Below, one piece after another: positions 14,083 to 21,905 of a stretch of 21,980 bases of DNA. The DNA lies in NCBI GenBank assembly GCA_958402795.1, contig CATXUX010000048.1, positions 1 through 21,980 on the forward strand. Reading direction: 5' to 3'. The DNA is from an uncultured Lachnospiraceae bacterium (GTDB taxonomy: Bacteria > Bacillota > Clostridia > Lachnospirales > Lachnospiraceae). Positions within the stretch are counted from its first letter, which is position 1; each line of letters opens with the position of its first letter. The notes beneath the pieces are model-generated. The model made no database searches. It saw nothing but the letters and a program-made list of their open reading frames with translations, and was not told the DNA's origin. Position numbers and translations under genes: made by a program.

Positions 14083-16308
14083 ATGCGCGATATGTTATTA
14101 CTGGCGGCGCTGGCGGCAGCGGCCGCTTTCGGCTGGGTTTTGATGGGAGAGCTGGACGATTTTCTGGATGAGAACCGGAGTGCCGGGAAAAAGAACCGCG
14201 TAAAGAAATGTGTCGATGATTTTTTACCGGAAAACATTGACATTTTTTCCGGTGTGCATTATAACGTAACAAAGGTTTTCGCAAACGATGCGCCTGCCGC
14301 AGCGAAATATGGAGGTCTGGAAATGGAAGAGAGAACAGAAAACAGCGGACAGCAGTATGACGCGGAGGAGCATATTCTGGTATGTATTTCACCGTCACCA
14401 TCCAATGCCGCGATCATCCGAACCGCTGCAAAGATGGCGCGGGCATTCCACGGAGCATTTACCGCGCTTTTTGTAGAGACGCCGGATACGGCAGCAATGA
14501 ATGAGGAAGATAAAAAGAGGCTGCATGAAAATATCCGGCTGGCACAGCAGCTTGGCGCAGATGTTGAAACAACACATGGGGAAGATATCTCGTATCAGAT
14601 TGCAGAGTTCGCAAGGCTGTCCGGTGTTACGCAGGTTGTAGTCGGACGGAGTATGGCGGCAAGGAAAAGTATGTTCATCAAGCCGACACTGACAGAGCGG
14701 CTGATTACCGCAGCGCCTGGTCTGGAGATCCATGTAATCCCGGATTCAAACGGCGCTGACAATTACAGAAGATTACAGATGCGGCTGCCGCATATCATTC
14801 CGGTCAGGGACACGGCAAAAAGTATTCTGGTGCTGCTTTGCGCCACACTGATCGGCTATGCATTTTATTCCTTTGGGTTTTCGGAGGCAAATATCATCGC
14901 GGTATATATACTGGGCGTGCTGGTCATTTCGACTATAACGACAAACTGGATCTGCGGATTCGTGAGTTCCGCCGTGAGCGTACTGATCTTTAATTTCTTC
15001 TTTACGATTCCACGGTTTACTTTTCATTTTGACGATTCCGATTATATTGCCACATTTGCGATCATGTTCCTTGTCTCCTTCCTGACGGGATCGCTTGCCG
15101 CAAGACTGAAGGATCTCGCGAAGCAATCCGCGCATACGGCCTTCCGGACACAGGTACTTCTGGAAACCAGCCAGCTTTTTCAGAAAGCAACCGATGAAAA
15201 AACAACGCTGGCCGCGGCGGCAGGGCAGATCAGTAAACTGCTGAACCGGGATGTGGTAATCTATCCGGCGAATGGACAGGATTTGGGAATCCCGCAGATA
15301 TACCGGACAGAGGACAGCGCACAGGAGGATCTGTTTTCGCAGGAGGAGAGGACGGCAGCCTTGTGGACGTATCGGAATAACCGGCACGCCGGGGCGTCGA
15401 CCGACACGTTTCCGGACGCAAAGTGTATGTATCTTGCCATCCGTGTCAATAATCAGGTATACGGCGTGGCAGGGATTGAGATGGGTTCTGTCCCTATAGA
15501 GTCGTTTGAAAACAGCATTCTGCTGTCGATACTGGGCGAGTGCGCACTGGCGCTTCAAAATATAAAAAATGCGAAAGAAAAAGAGGAAGCGGCAATCGTG
15601 GCAAAGAATGAACAACTGCGGGCAAATCTTCTGCGGGCAATCTCACACGATCTCCGGACGCCGCTGACATCGATCTCCGGAAGCGCGGATAACCTGCTGA
15701 CGAATTATGAAAAGATGGACGACGCCGGACGGGTGCAGACTTTCCGTGATATTTATGATGACTCGATGTGGATGATCAATCTGGTAGAAAATCTGCTGGC
15801 AGTCACCCGGTTCGAGGGCGGGCAGGTCAGCCTGAACCAGTCGGTGGAACTGATGGATGAAGTGATCGCAGAAGCGCTGCGGCACTGCAGCCGTAAAAGC
15901 CAGGAACATGTGATTCAGGTTCATGCCTCACAAGATCTGATCCTGGCGTATATCGATGTAAAACTGGTCGTACAGGTGCTGATCAATCTGATTGACAATG
16001 CGGTGAAATATACGCCTGCGGGTTCAGAAATTGAAATCTGTACAGAAAAAAGAGGCAAGTGGGTCATGGTTTCGGTTGCGGATAACGGTCCGGGCGTTCC
16101 GGACGATCAGAAGGAGCGTATTTTTGATATGTTTTACAGCGGAGCGAACAAAATCGCAGACAGCCGCAGGAGCCTCGGACTGGGACTTTCCCTGTGCAAG
16201 TCGATCGTCACGGCACACGGAGGCACGATCTCCGTATCCGATCATCAGCCGTCAGGCTCCGTTTTCACATTTACATTACCGGCAGGGGAGGTAGAACTGC
16301 ATGAATAA
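14083..16308 (+). CDS. KdpD-like sensor histidine kinase lacking the classical KdpD N-terminal domain
   Basis: The 741-aa frame contains, in order, an N-terminal helix (about 3-21) and linker, then a universal stress protein domain (about 93-225). The four-helix DUF4118 KdpD sensor follows (about 243-345), then a GAF-like region (about 370-500). HisKA has phospho-acceptor His522 (ISHDLRTPL). HATPase_c has N box NLIDNAVKYTP (Asn639), G1 DNGPG (667-671) and G2 SLGLGLSLCKS. The Walker-bearing KdpD sensor domain normally at the N-terminus is absent. An in-frame ATG at 14323 has an excellent GGAGG 7 nt upstream and would begin the protein just before the stress-protein domain (661 aa). The ribosome site at 14083 is weaker. 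Residues 1-80 may be a remnant of a separate small membrane protein fused in frame. Its partner is the overlapping downstream KdpE-like gene. Confidence 0.9.
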   Translation: MRDMLLLAALAAAAAFGWVLMGELDDFLDENRSAGKKNRVKKCVDDFLPENIDIFSGVHYNVTKVFANDAPAAAKYGGLEMEERTENSGQQYDAEEHILVCISPSPSNAAIIRTAAKMARAFHGAFTALFVETPDTAAMNEEDKKRLHENIRLAQQLGADVETTHGEDISYQIAEFARLSGVTQVVVGRSMAARKSMFIKPTLTERLITAAPGLEIHVIPDSNGADNYRRLQMRLPHIIPVRDTAKSILVLLCATLIGYAFYSFGFSEANIIAVYILGVLVISTITTNWICGFVSSAVSVLIFNFFFTIPRFTFHFDDSDYIATFAIMFLVSFLTGSLAARLKDLAKQSAHTAFRTQVLLETSQLFQKATDEKTTLAAAAGQISKLLNRDVVIYPANGQDLGIPQIYRTEDSAQEDLFSQEERTAALWTYRNNRHAGASTDTFPDAKCMYLAIRVNNQVYGVAGIEMGSVPIESFENSILLSILGECALALQNIKNAKEKEEAAIVAKNEQLRANLLRAISHDLRTPLTSISGSADNLLTNYEKMDDAGRVQTFRDIYDDSMWMINLVENLLAVTRFEGGQVSLNQSVELMDEVIAEALRHCSRKSQEHVIQVHASQDLILAYIDVKLVVQVLINLIDNAVKYTPAGSEIEICTEKRGKWVMVSVADNGPGVPDDQKERIFDMFYSGANKIADSRRSLGLGLSLCKSIVTAHGGTISVSDHQPSGSVFTFTLPAGEVELHE

Positions 16309-17002
16309 ACCATTGATCCTGGTTGTGGAGGATGATCTTCCGATCCGCAACCTGATTACAACAACTTTAAAGACAAACGATTACCGTTATCTGGTAGCGG
16401 CGAATGGAGAAACTGCAATCCTGGAGGCATCGTCTCATAACCCGGACATCGTGCTTTTAGATCTGGGACTGCCGGATATCGACGGCATTCAGGTGATCCA
16501 GAATATCCGTTCCTGGTCAAATCTTCCGATTATCGTGATCAGCGCCAGAAGCGAGGACCGCGATAAGATCGAGGCGCTTGACGCAGGCGCCGATGATTAC
16601 CTGACAAAACCATTTTCCGTGGAAGAACTGCTTGCAAGACTCCGGGTGACGCAGCGGCGCCTGTCCTACATGACGTCCCAGATGCTGGCGGCAAGTTCGG
16701 AATTTATCAACGGGAAACTCCGGGTAGATTATGCCGGCGGATGCGCATATCTGGACGGACAGGAACTACATCTGACGCCGATCGAATATAAACTGTTGTG
16801 TCTGCTTTCCAAAAATGTCGGGAAAGTGCTGACACATACGTATATCACCCAGAACATCTGGGGGCGGAGCTGGGATAATGATGTTGCGTCGCTGCGTGTA
16901 TTCATGGCAACGCTCAGAAAAAAACTAGAGCCGGAAGCAGATTCCCCGCAGTATATCCAGACACATATCGGAGTCGGGTACCGGATGATGAAAGTAGAAT
17001 AA
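16301..17002 (+). CDS. KdpE-like OmpR-family response regulator
   Basis: A 233-aa regulator with a complete receiver domain: Glu10/Asp11/Asp12, phospho-acceptor Asp54 (IVLLDLGLPD), Ser81 and Lys103 (YLTKPF). The winged-helix domain (about 135-233) contains LTPIEYKLLCLL and the family ending IGVGYRMM. It overlaps the kinase stop by 8 nt, and AGGGGAGG lies just upstream, so the pair is co-expressed. Although KdpE normally controls kdpFABC, no kdp pump gene is in the window, and the KdpE-like repeats before ktrB suggest it controls this ktr operon, including itself. Confidence 0.93.
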   Translation: MNKPLILVVEDDLPIRNLITTTLKTNDYRYLVAANGETAILEASSHNPDIVLLDLGLPDIDGIQVIQNIRSWSNLPIIVISARSEDRDKIEALDAGADDYLTKPFSVEELLARLRVTQRRLSYMTSQMLAASSEFINGKLRVDYAGGCAYLDGQELHLTPIEYKLLCLLSKNVGKVLTHTYITQNIWGRSWDNDVASLRVFMATLRKKLEPEADSPQYIQTHIGVGYRMMKVE

Positions 17003-17026
17003 GAGAAATAGCAGATGTTTATAATA

Positions 17027-17064
17027 AAAACAGGATATAACTCGTTTGAGTTATATCCTGTTTT
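17027..17064. terminator. Strong bidirectional terminator
   Basis: A perfect 14-bp stem ACAGGATATAACTC / GAGTTATATCCTGT surrounds a GTTT loop (17044-17047). Flanking AAAA and TTTT extend it to 17 bp and give a T tail on either strand. It lies between the convergent ktr operon and the minus-strand sugar operon and serves both. Confidence 0.9.
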
Positions 17065-17082
17065 CTCTGTAAGTATCATTTT

Positions 17083-17940
17083 TTAGAGGTTAAACCAGTC
17101 TTCGTATCCCATTGCGATCAGGTTATCACGGCTGATGCGGAGGCTTTCGAACTCATCTCTTCCATAGGTGCTGTCCTGCTCGATTAGGAAGTATTCGCTT
17201 CCGCCTTCCAGACCTGCTTCGATACACTCTTTTACAGGAAGGGAACCTTCACCGATCTCAGCAAATTCCACGATGTTAAAAATAGAATCCATCAGTGCTT
17301 TCATATCGCTCATGTCTTCCGGCATCTTGATCTCGCCGATACGGTAATCTTTCAGGTGGAGCAGACGAATCCGACCGTTATATTTCTTAATGAAAGCAAC
17401 CGGTTCCTCACCGCCTCTGTGGATCCAGTGGATATCCAGCTCGAATCCCATATGCTTTGTGTTTTCTTTGATGATATCCAACAGATACTGCCCGTCATAT
17501 TTTACAAATTCAATATGATGATTGTGGTAATACAGATCGATACCATGTTCTTTCAGGCGCTCTGCCATCTCATCTGCACGGCGGACAAAATCCAGTGCTT
17601 TCTCCCGGCTGCCCATGCAGTTCATCGGGAGCATACCGATACGGAGCATATCGCAGTTTAAGGTTTTGCAGTCGTTTACGATCTTGTCGAAATCTGTTTC
17701 CAGAGACTCGTTTCCCGGCATCATCGGGGAAAGTGCAGCAGTGCAGGCTGCGATCTTGATCCCGAATTCTTCGGAAGCGCGCTTCATCTCTGACACGTTT
17801 TCCGGCGTCATAGGAATCTGGCTGACTTCTACGCAGTGGTATCCAAGTTCTGCGCAGGCTTTTAACGTTTCATAAGCGCCCAGCTCTGTTACTTTGTTTT
17901 TTATGGTACTCATCTGAATACCGATCAATCCTTTTTTCAT
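17083..17940 (-). CDS. Sugar phosphate isomerase/epimerase-like TIM barrel protein
   Basis: A 285-aa member of the xylose isomerase-like / AP endonuclease 2 superfamily. Likely metal-ligand motifs occur at the strand ends: YYHNHHIEF, FELDIHWIH, LLHLKDY and the C-terminal EIGEGSLPV and LIEQD. The superfamily includes keto-sugar isomerases, epimerases, inosose dehydratases and the catalytic subunits of bacterial C-glycoside-cleaving enzymes, so exact chemistry cannot be read from sequence. It is the last gene of the minus-strand operon. AAGGAGG lies about 11 nt before the ATG, and the terminator at 17027-17064 follows. The context of two dehydrogenases suggests it acts on their oxidised sugar product. 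Confidence 0.88.
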   Translation of the reverse strand: MKKGLIGIQMSTIKNKVTELGAYETLKACAELGYHCVEVSQIPMTPENVSEMKRASEEFGIKIAACTAALSPMMPGNESLETDFDKIVNDCKTLNCDMLRIGMLPMNCMGSREKALDFVRRADEMAERLKEHGIDLYYHNHHIEFVKYDGQYLLDIIKENTKHMGFELDIHWIHRGGEEPVAFIKKYNGRIRLLHLKDYRIGEIKMPEDMSDMKALMDSIFNIVEFAEIGEGSLPVKECIEAGLEGGSEYFLIEQDSTYGRDEFESLRISRDNLIAMGYEDWFNL

Positions 17941-17976
17941 TTTATGGTTGCCTCCTTGTTTTTTTCTGTTTATTGC

Positions 17977-18987
17977 TTATCTGGCAGACACCAAAACCCG
18001 TTTTCCTGCCCGGGAGGATTCGTGGATCGCGTCGATCAGGCGGATGCTCATGACGGCATCACGGACATGGAGATAATCGTCGTTGTCATTCTCCAGTGCG
18101 TTGTAAAATCTTCCGATCATTGCCTGATGACTGGCTCCATAGTAAAACTTTGCTCCCGGAAGCCGGAGATCTTCGGTTATTTTTTCTGCTGTACCGTCGG
18201 GATTCCGGCGGTACAGGCTGTTGTCTGTGATAGAAAACTCTGCTTTTTCCGTCTGTACGGAAATCTGTACGTTTTCGTTTTGATAATTGGCTATCGTTGC
18301 GAGAAACAATCCATGCGCCCCGTTTTCATAGGACAAATTTGCAGAGACAGTATCTTCTACTTCAATGCCGTAGTCTAAAATCTGTGATACAGAGGATTTC
18401 AGGCTTTCCACCGGACCGCCCAGATAGTACAGCAGATCCAGCGTATGGACTGCCTGGTTGATCATACAGCCTCCGCCTGCGGTTTCCCATTTTCCACGCC
18501 ATGGTTTTACATCGTAATAGGACTTTGGACGCGCCCAGGGAACGAGTCCCTTTGTTCCGGTGACTTGTCCGTATTCCCCGCTGTCAAGAAGCTCTTTTAA
18601 GGTAGCGACTGTGCGGTTCATGCGGTTCTGCAGGCAGATTCCGATATGGACTTGGGGATGCTGTGCCTCAAAAGCGGCGAATTCTTCTGCCTGTGCGGTA
18701 TGGAGCGCCACCGGTTTTTCACAGAAGACATGGCATCCAAGCTCTGCACACCGGATGGCAACCGGTACATGCAGATAGTGCGGAAGACAGATGTGCACGA
18801 CGTCGGGATGTTCTTTTCGGATCATCTCTTCGTAATCCGTGTAAAACGGAATGCCTTCCGGCGCATGTCCGGCTGCTGTTTCGTCAATGTCACAGACTGC
18901 GGCAAGCGTAATCAGAGGATTTTGTTCAATTGCATGGATGTGTATGCCGGAGATGTCTCCAAGTCCGATTACAACTGCTCGTTTCAT
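17977..18987 (-). CDS. Gfo/Idh/MocA-family NAD(P)-dependent oxidoreductase (336 aa)
   Basis: The N-terminal Rossmann domain has GLGDISGIH (8-16) and acidic VCDID (31-35), which favours NAD. The catalytic Lys is in CEKP (Lys91), and the C-terminal domain motif GGGCMINQAVHTLDLL holds Asp184 and His181 positions typical of the family. Length is normal. These enzymes oxidise or reduce a ring hydroxyl of sugars, inositols or glycosides. The gene starts just after the 397-aa paralogue (17-nt gap) with GGAGG upstream, and 36 nt separate it from the TIM barrel gene. The two Gfo/Idh proteins are only distantly similar, so they probably do different steps rather than being a recent duplication. Confidence 0.93.
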   Translation of the reverse strand: MKRAVVIGLGDISGIHIHAIEQNPLITLAAVCDIDETAAGHAPEGIPFYTDYEEMIRKEHPDVVHICLPHYLHVPVAIRCAELGCHVFCEKPVALHTAQAEEFAAFEAQHPQVHIGICLQNRMNRTVATLKELLDSGEYGQVTGTKGLVPWARPKSYYDVKPWRGKWETAGGGCMINQAVHTLDLLYYLGGPVESLKSSVSQILDYGIEVEDTVSANLSYENGAHGLFLATIANYQNENVQISVQTEKAEFSITDNSLYRRNPDGTAEKITEDLRLPGAKFYYGASHQAMIGRFYNALENDNDDYLHVRDAVMSIRLIDAIHESSRAGKRVLVSAR

Positions 18988-19004
18988 AGGATCCTCCTTC
19001 CACT

Positions 19005-20198
19005 TTATCTGGTCGGGAACTTCCCTTCTTCTGCGATCCGTTTGTTCAGCTCTGCAAGATACAGATCCTCGTCTACCGGGTTGTCAACTTCTTTTCCGAG
19101 CCAGGAAGACAGCAGGATGGCATTTGCAAGGTTTACGCCATTGATTCCGTCGGAACCCGGAGCCAGAAGCGGAGCGCCTTCCAGAATATGCAGCGCAAAG
19201 TTCTCCATTACGGTTGTGTGCTGTTTTCCCCAGCCGTCTGTATTCTCGAAGCTCTCTGTAGTAAAGAGTCCGTCTGCGCCTGCGGAGTTGCCCATGGTCA
19301 GCCGGGAAACTTCCATCATGCTCATGGTCGCGTTCATTTCATCTTCGGTCTTGGTAAGCCGTGTCACGGTAGCTGTCTTGCTTCCGTCTACGACGATCTT
19401 TCCGCCTGACAGGTCGATTTCCAGACGGTCGGTTCCGATTGGATCGTGGGTACAGGTGATAAAACTGCCGGTCGCGCCGTTCGGGTATTCGGTTACTACG
19501 GTAACGTCATTTTCTACGATGATATCTCTGTGGCATCCATAGAGACACTTTGCATATACTTTGCTGGGAACACCGCAGATCCACTGCCACAGGTCAAGCT
19601 GGTGAGGAGCCTGATTGACAAGGACGCCGCCGCCTTCTCCGCCCCATGTTGCGCGCCAGTCGCTCTGTGCATAGTAGCTGTCCGGACGCCACCAGGAGTT
19701 GATGATCCAGTTGGAGCGGCGGATCTCGCCGAGTTCGCCGGAAGCGATGATATCCTTTACTTTCTGGTAGAGGATGTTGGTGCGCTGGTTGAACATGATA
19801 CCGAACGCAACATCCGGATGTGCGGCTGCGCATTCATTCATTTCACGGACCGCCTTTGCATATACGCCTGCCGGTTTCTCAACCAGAACGTTCATGCCGT
19901 GCTCCAGACAGTAGATTGCGATCTCTGTATGAAGGTAGTGCGGTACGGTTGTGATCACAGCGTCTACATTGCCGGATGCAACCATTTCTTTCCAGTCTTT
20001 GTAGAACGGATATTCCGGATATTTCTCTTTGCACATCTCTTCTTTTGCAGGATCAATGTCACACAATGCGCCCAGTGCGCAGTGAGGCGGGCATTCCGGT
20101 GCAGGCATTCCTGCGAATCCACCTTTTCCAGTCAGAAATCCTGCGTAAGCACCGCCCTGTGCTCCGATTCCGATCAGACCAAAACGAATTTTTTCCAT
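19005..20198 (-). CDS. Gfo/Idh/MocA-family oxidoreductase (397 aa)
   Basis: The Rossmann motif GLIGIGAQGG (7-16), CDID (46-49), EKP with Lys108 and the catalytic GGGVLVNQAPHQLDLW (189-204, His199/Asp202) define the family. At 397 aa it is longer than the second copy. Part of the excess is an unusual loop between beta 1 and beta 2 (about 22-45) rich in Gly, Pro, Cys and His (Cys36, His39, Cys40). Aromatic residues before the catalytic motif (NSWWRPDSYY) could stack on a sugar or an aromatic aglycone. AGGAGG lies 9 nt before the ATG. It follows the symporter gene after a 91-nt gap containing a possible secondary promoter. Confidence 0.93.
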   Translation of the reverse strand: MEKIRFGLIGIGAQGGAYAGFLTGKGGFAGMPAPECPPHCALGALCDIDPAKEEMCKEKYPEYPFYKDWKEMVASGNVDAVITTVPHYLHTEIAIYCLEHGMNVLVEKPAGVYAKAVREMNECAAAHPDVAFGIMFNQRTNILYQKVKDIIASGELGEIRRSNWIINSWWRPDSYYAQSDWRATWGGEGGGVLVNQAPHQLDLWQWICGVPSKVYAKCLYGCHRDIIVENDVTVVTEYPNGATGSFITCTHDPIGTDRLEIDLSGGKIVVDGSKTATVTRLTKTEDEMNATMSMMEVSRLTMGNSAGADGLFTTESFENTDGWGKQHTTVMENFALHILEGAPLLAPGSDGINGVNLANAILLSSWLGKEVDNPVDEDLYLAELNKRIAEEGKFPTR

Positions 20199-20233
20199 GG
20201 TAAGTAATCCTCCTTATAAATATGAATATGTGT

Positions 20234-20262
20234 TTATTAGTTTTTTTATTGTGTGAATACAA
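20234..20262 (-). promoter_or_regulatory. Possible internal promoter before the 397-aa oxidoreductase
   Basis: In the AT-rich 91-nt gap after the symporter stop, minus-strand TTGTAT (plus 20257-20262) and TAATAA (plus 20234-20239) are 17 bp apart. AT-rich DNA produces such matches by chance, and no terminator hairpin separates the genes, so read-through from the symporter is also likely. Confidence 0.35.
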
Positions 20263-20289
20263 CTATTTTGAAAGTATCCACTTCTTTTT

Positions 20290-21801
20290 TTAGTTGCTGC
20301 CTTTCATTGCATCTGCCTTGATCTCGGCAATCTTCACCTGAATCTCCGCCATCTTTTCTTTGGTGAGCGGATAGAACTTCATGGCGATGACGTTCAGGAT
20401 CCAGCCGATGATCGGCGCACCAAGGAAACAGATCATGGTAACCCAGAAAATTCCGGTTGAGTAAGGCGTTTCCGGTGTCGGCTGGGTTTCCTTAAACCCG
20501 ATCATGGCGAGCAGGAGTGCGACCAGTGTGGATGCAAGGGAAGAGATAACTTTGTCGATAAAGCTGAACAAAGTACCCATCAGTCCCGGCACGTACTTGC
20601 CGCTTCGGTAAACTTCATAGTCTGCACAGTCGGCGGTCATCGGGATAACGATACTGCCGGACAGTCCTCCGAAACCTCTCATGATCACATACATCAGTAC
20701 GAAAAGAATCGTATAGAAGTTTATTGAGGTAAAATTAATATCCGTAGGCGTACCAAGGAAGAACATCAGGAACAGGACAACTGCACATATGATGCCGCCA
20801 TAGGTTCCGACAAGCAGCGCTTTTTTCTGTCCCATATTTCTCGCAACGCCGAGGAGCAGAATGATCGGCGGAATGACGCCGAGGATTCCTGTAATGGCGG
20901 AGAAAGAGGAATAGGTGCTGTAATTCCCGATGACGATACCAAACAGCATAACCATAACAACAGAATTGCTCTGCATACTCATGGTAAGTTTGTCTGAGCA
21001 TGCGGCCACACAGAGCATCTGAATGGCGCGGTTCTTCTTCAGCACTTCCCAGTAATCGCGAAGCCGAAGCCGCTGCGCGACGCCGGTCCCGTAGAACTCT
21101 TTCCGGTCCTTCCTGCGCAGACCGATGATTGCCATAATGGCGAAAACCAGTGCGATTGATGCAGAGAACAGCCACAATGTCTGGAAAAACGCCGGATTGA
21201 CGAAAGCAGAAGTAACTACTTCACCGGCCTCGTTGTAGACATTATATCTGGGAACCAGAACACTTGTCGTAAAAACCGGAAACAGTGTAGCAAGCGCCAG
21301 ATTGTAAATGGTGTCAAATACACTGAAAACCGGTCTCTGTTTCGGATCGTTTGTCAGACAGGTCTGCGCGCTCTTCGTCACGACACACTGGAACGTGTAG
21401 CCGATGATGTAGAACATGTAGCAGACAATGTAAAACGGCAGTCTGACAGCTTGTGGGATGTTTGGTGTTACAAGGAAGATCAGCGCCGTGCCGATCAGCA
21501 TACAGATCTGACCGAGGACAATGAACGGGCGGTTCTTGCCAAACTTTCCGTCAGTTTTGTCTACAATAAACCCGATAAAAGGATCTGTTACACCGTCCCA
21601 GATTCTAAGCAGAGTGGCAAGGGTGCCGGCAAATACAACCCCGACTCCTACGATACCTGTCAGGAAATATGTGACATACATAAAGGAATATGCATATAGG
21701 TTTGTGGAAGTGTTGTTCAGGGCATAAAAGCCGATCTCCCACGTCTTTGCGCGGTGTATCCCGGTTGCCGGATCATAAAGTGGCTTCTTTTCTTTACTCA
21801 T
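20290..21801 (-). CDS. GPH-family (MelB-like) sugar:cation symporter
   Basis: A 503-aa integral membrane protein with about 12 hydrophobic segments. The N-terminal half has the GPH signature RIWDGVTDPFIGFIVDKTDG, including the cation-site aspartates, followed by GKNRPFIVLG. A second cytoplasmic loop (RRKDRKEFYGTG) and the GGLSGSIVIPMTADCADYE segment fit the same family. GPH carriers import glycosides, pentosides and hexuronides with sodium or protons. It is slightly longer than typical members. AGGAGG lies 6 nt before the ATG. It is the first visible gene of the operon, so the imported compound is presumably the substrate of the two dehydrogenases and the TIM barrel enzyme. Confidence 0.93.
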   Translation of the reverse strand: MSKEKKPLYDPATGIHRAKTWEIGFYALNNTSTNLYAYSFMYVTYFLTGIVGVGVVFAGTLATLLRIWDGVTDPFIGFIVDKTDGKFGKNRPFIVLGQICMLIGTALIFLVTPNIPQAVRLPFYIVCYMFYIIGYTFQCVVTKSAQTCLTNDPKQRPVFSVFDTIYNLALATLFPVFTTSVLVPRYNVYNEAGEVVTSAFVNPAFFQTLWLFSASIALVFAIMAIIGLRRKDRKEFYGTGVAQRLRLRDYWEVLKKNRAIQMLCVAACSDKLTMSMQSNSVVMVMLFGIVIGNYSTYSSFSAITGILGVIPPIILLLGVARNMGQKKALLVGTYGGIICAVVLFLMFFLGTPTDINFTSINFYTILFVLMYVIMRGFGGLSGSIVIPMTADCADYEVYRSGKYVPGLMGTLFSFIDKVISSLASTLVALLLAMIGFKETQPTPETPYSTGIFWVTMICFLGAPIIGWILNVIAMKFYPLTKEKMAEIQVKIAEIKADAMKGSN

Positions 21802-21869
21802 TATGTACCTCCTCTCACCTCTCCCCTTCGACGGAATCTGCTGATGCCTTTTTCCATACGCTTTTTCGC

Positions 21870-21886
21870 GGGGGGGGGGGGGGGGG
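21870..21886. repeat. Homopolymer tract of 17 G (C on the minus strand)
   Basis: Seventeen consecutive G residues lie 69 bp upstream of the symporter start. At this length the tract lies inside a 33-codon minus-strand frame (21801-21902) whose stop overlaps the symporter start as TAATG. That frame begins at an ATG without a clear ribosome site and would encode a basic peptide with five prolines, so it may not be translated. Tracts like this vary by slippage, but they are also a common sequencing or assembly error, especially near a contig end. Confidence 0.85.
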
Positions 21887-21905
21887 AATCCCTTTTTTTC
21901 ATTTT

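Noticed and set aside
18646..19542. 298-codon plus-strand open frame across both Gfo/Idh genes
   Set aside because: It is antisense to the ends of two clear oxidoreductase genes and spans their junction. The protein has no family features.
19446..20207. 253-codon plus-strand open frame opposite the 397-aa oxidoreductase
   Set aside because: A mirror of a strongly coding minus-strand gene; no start signals.
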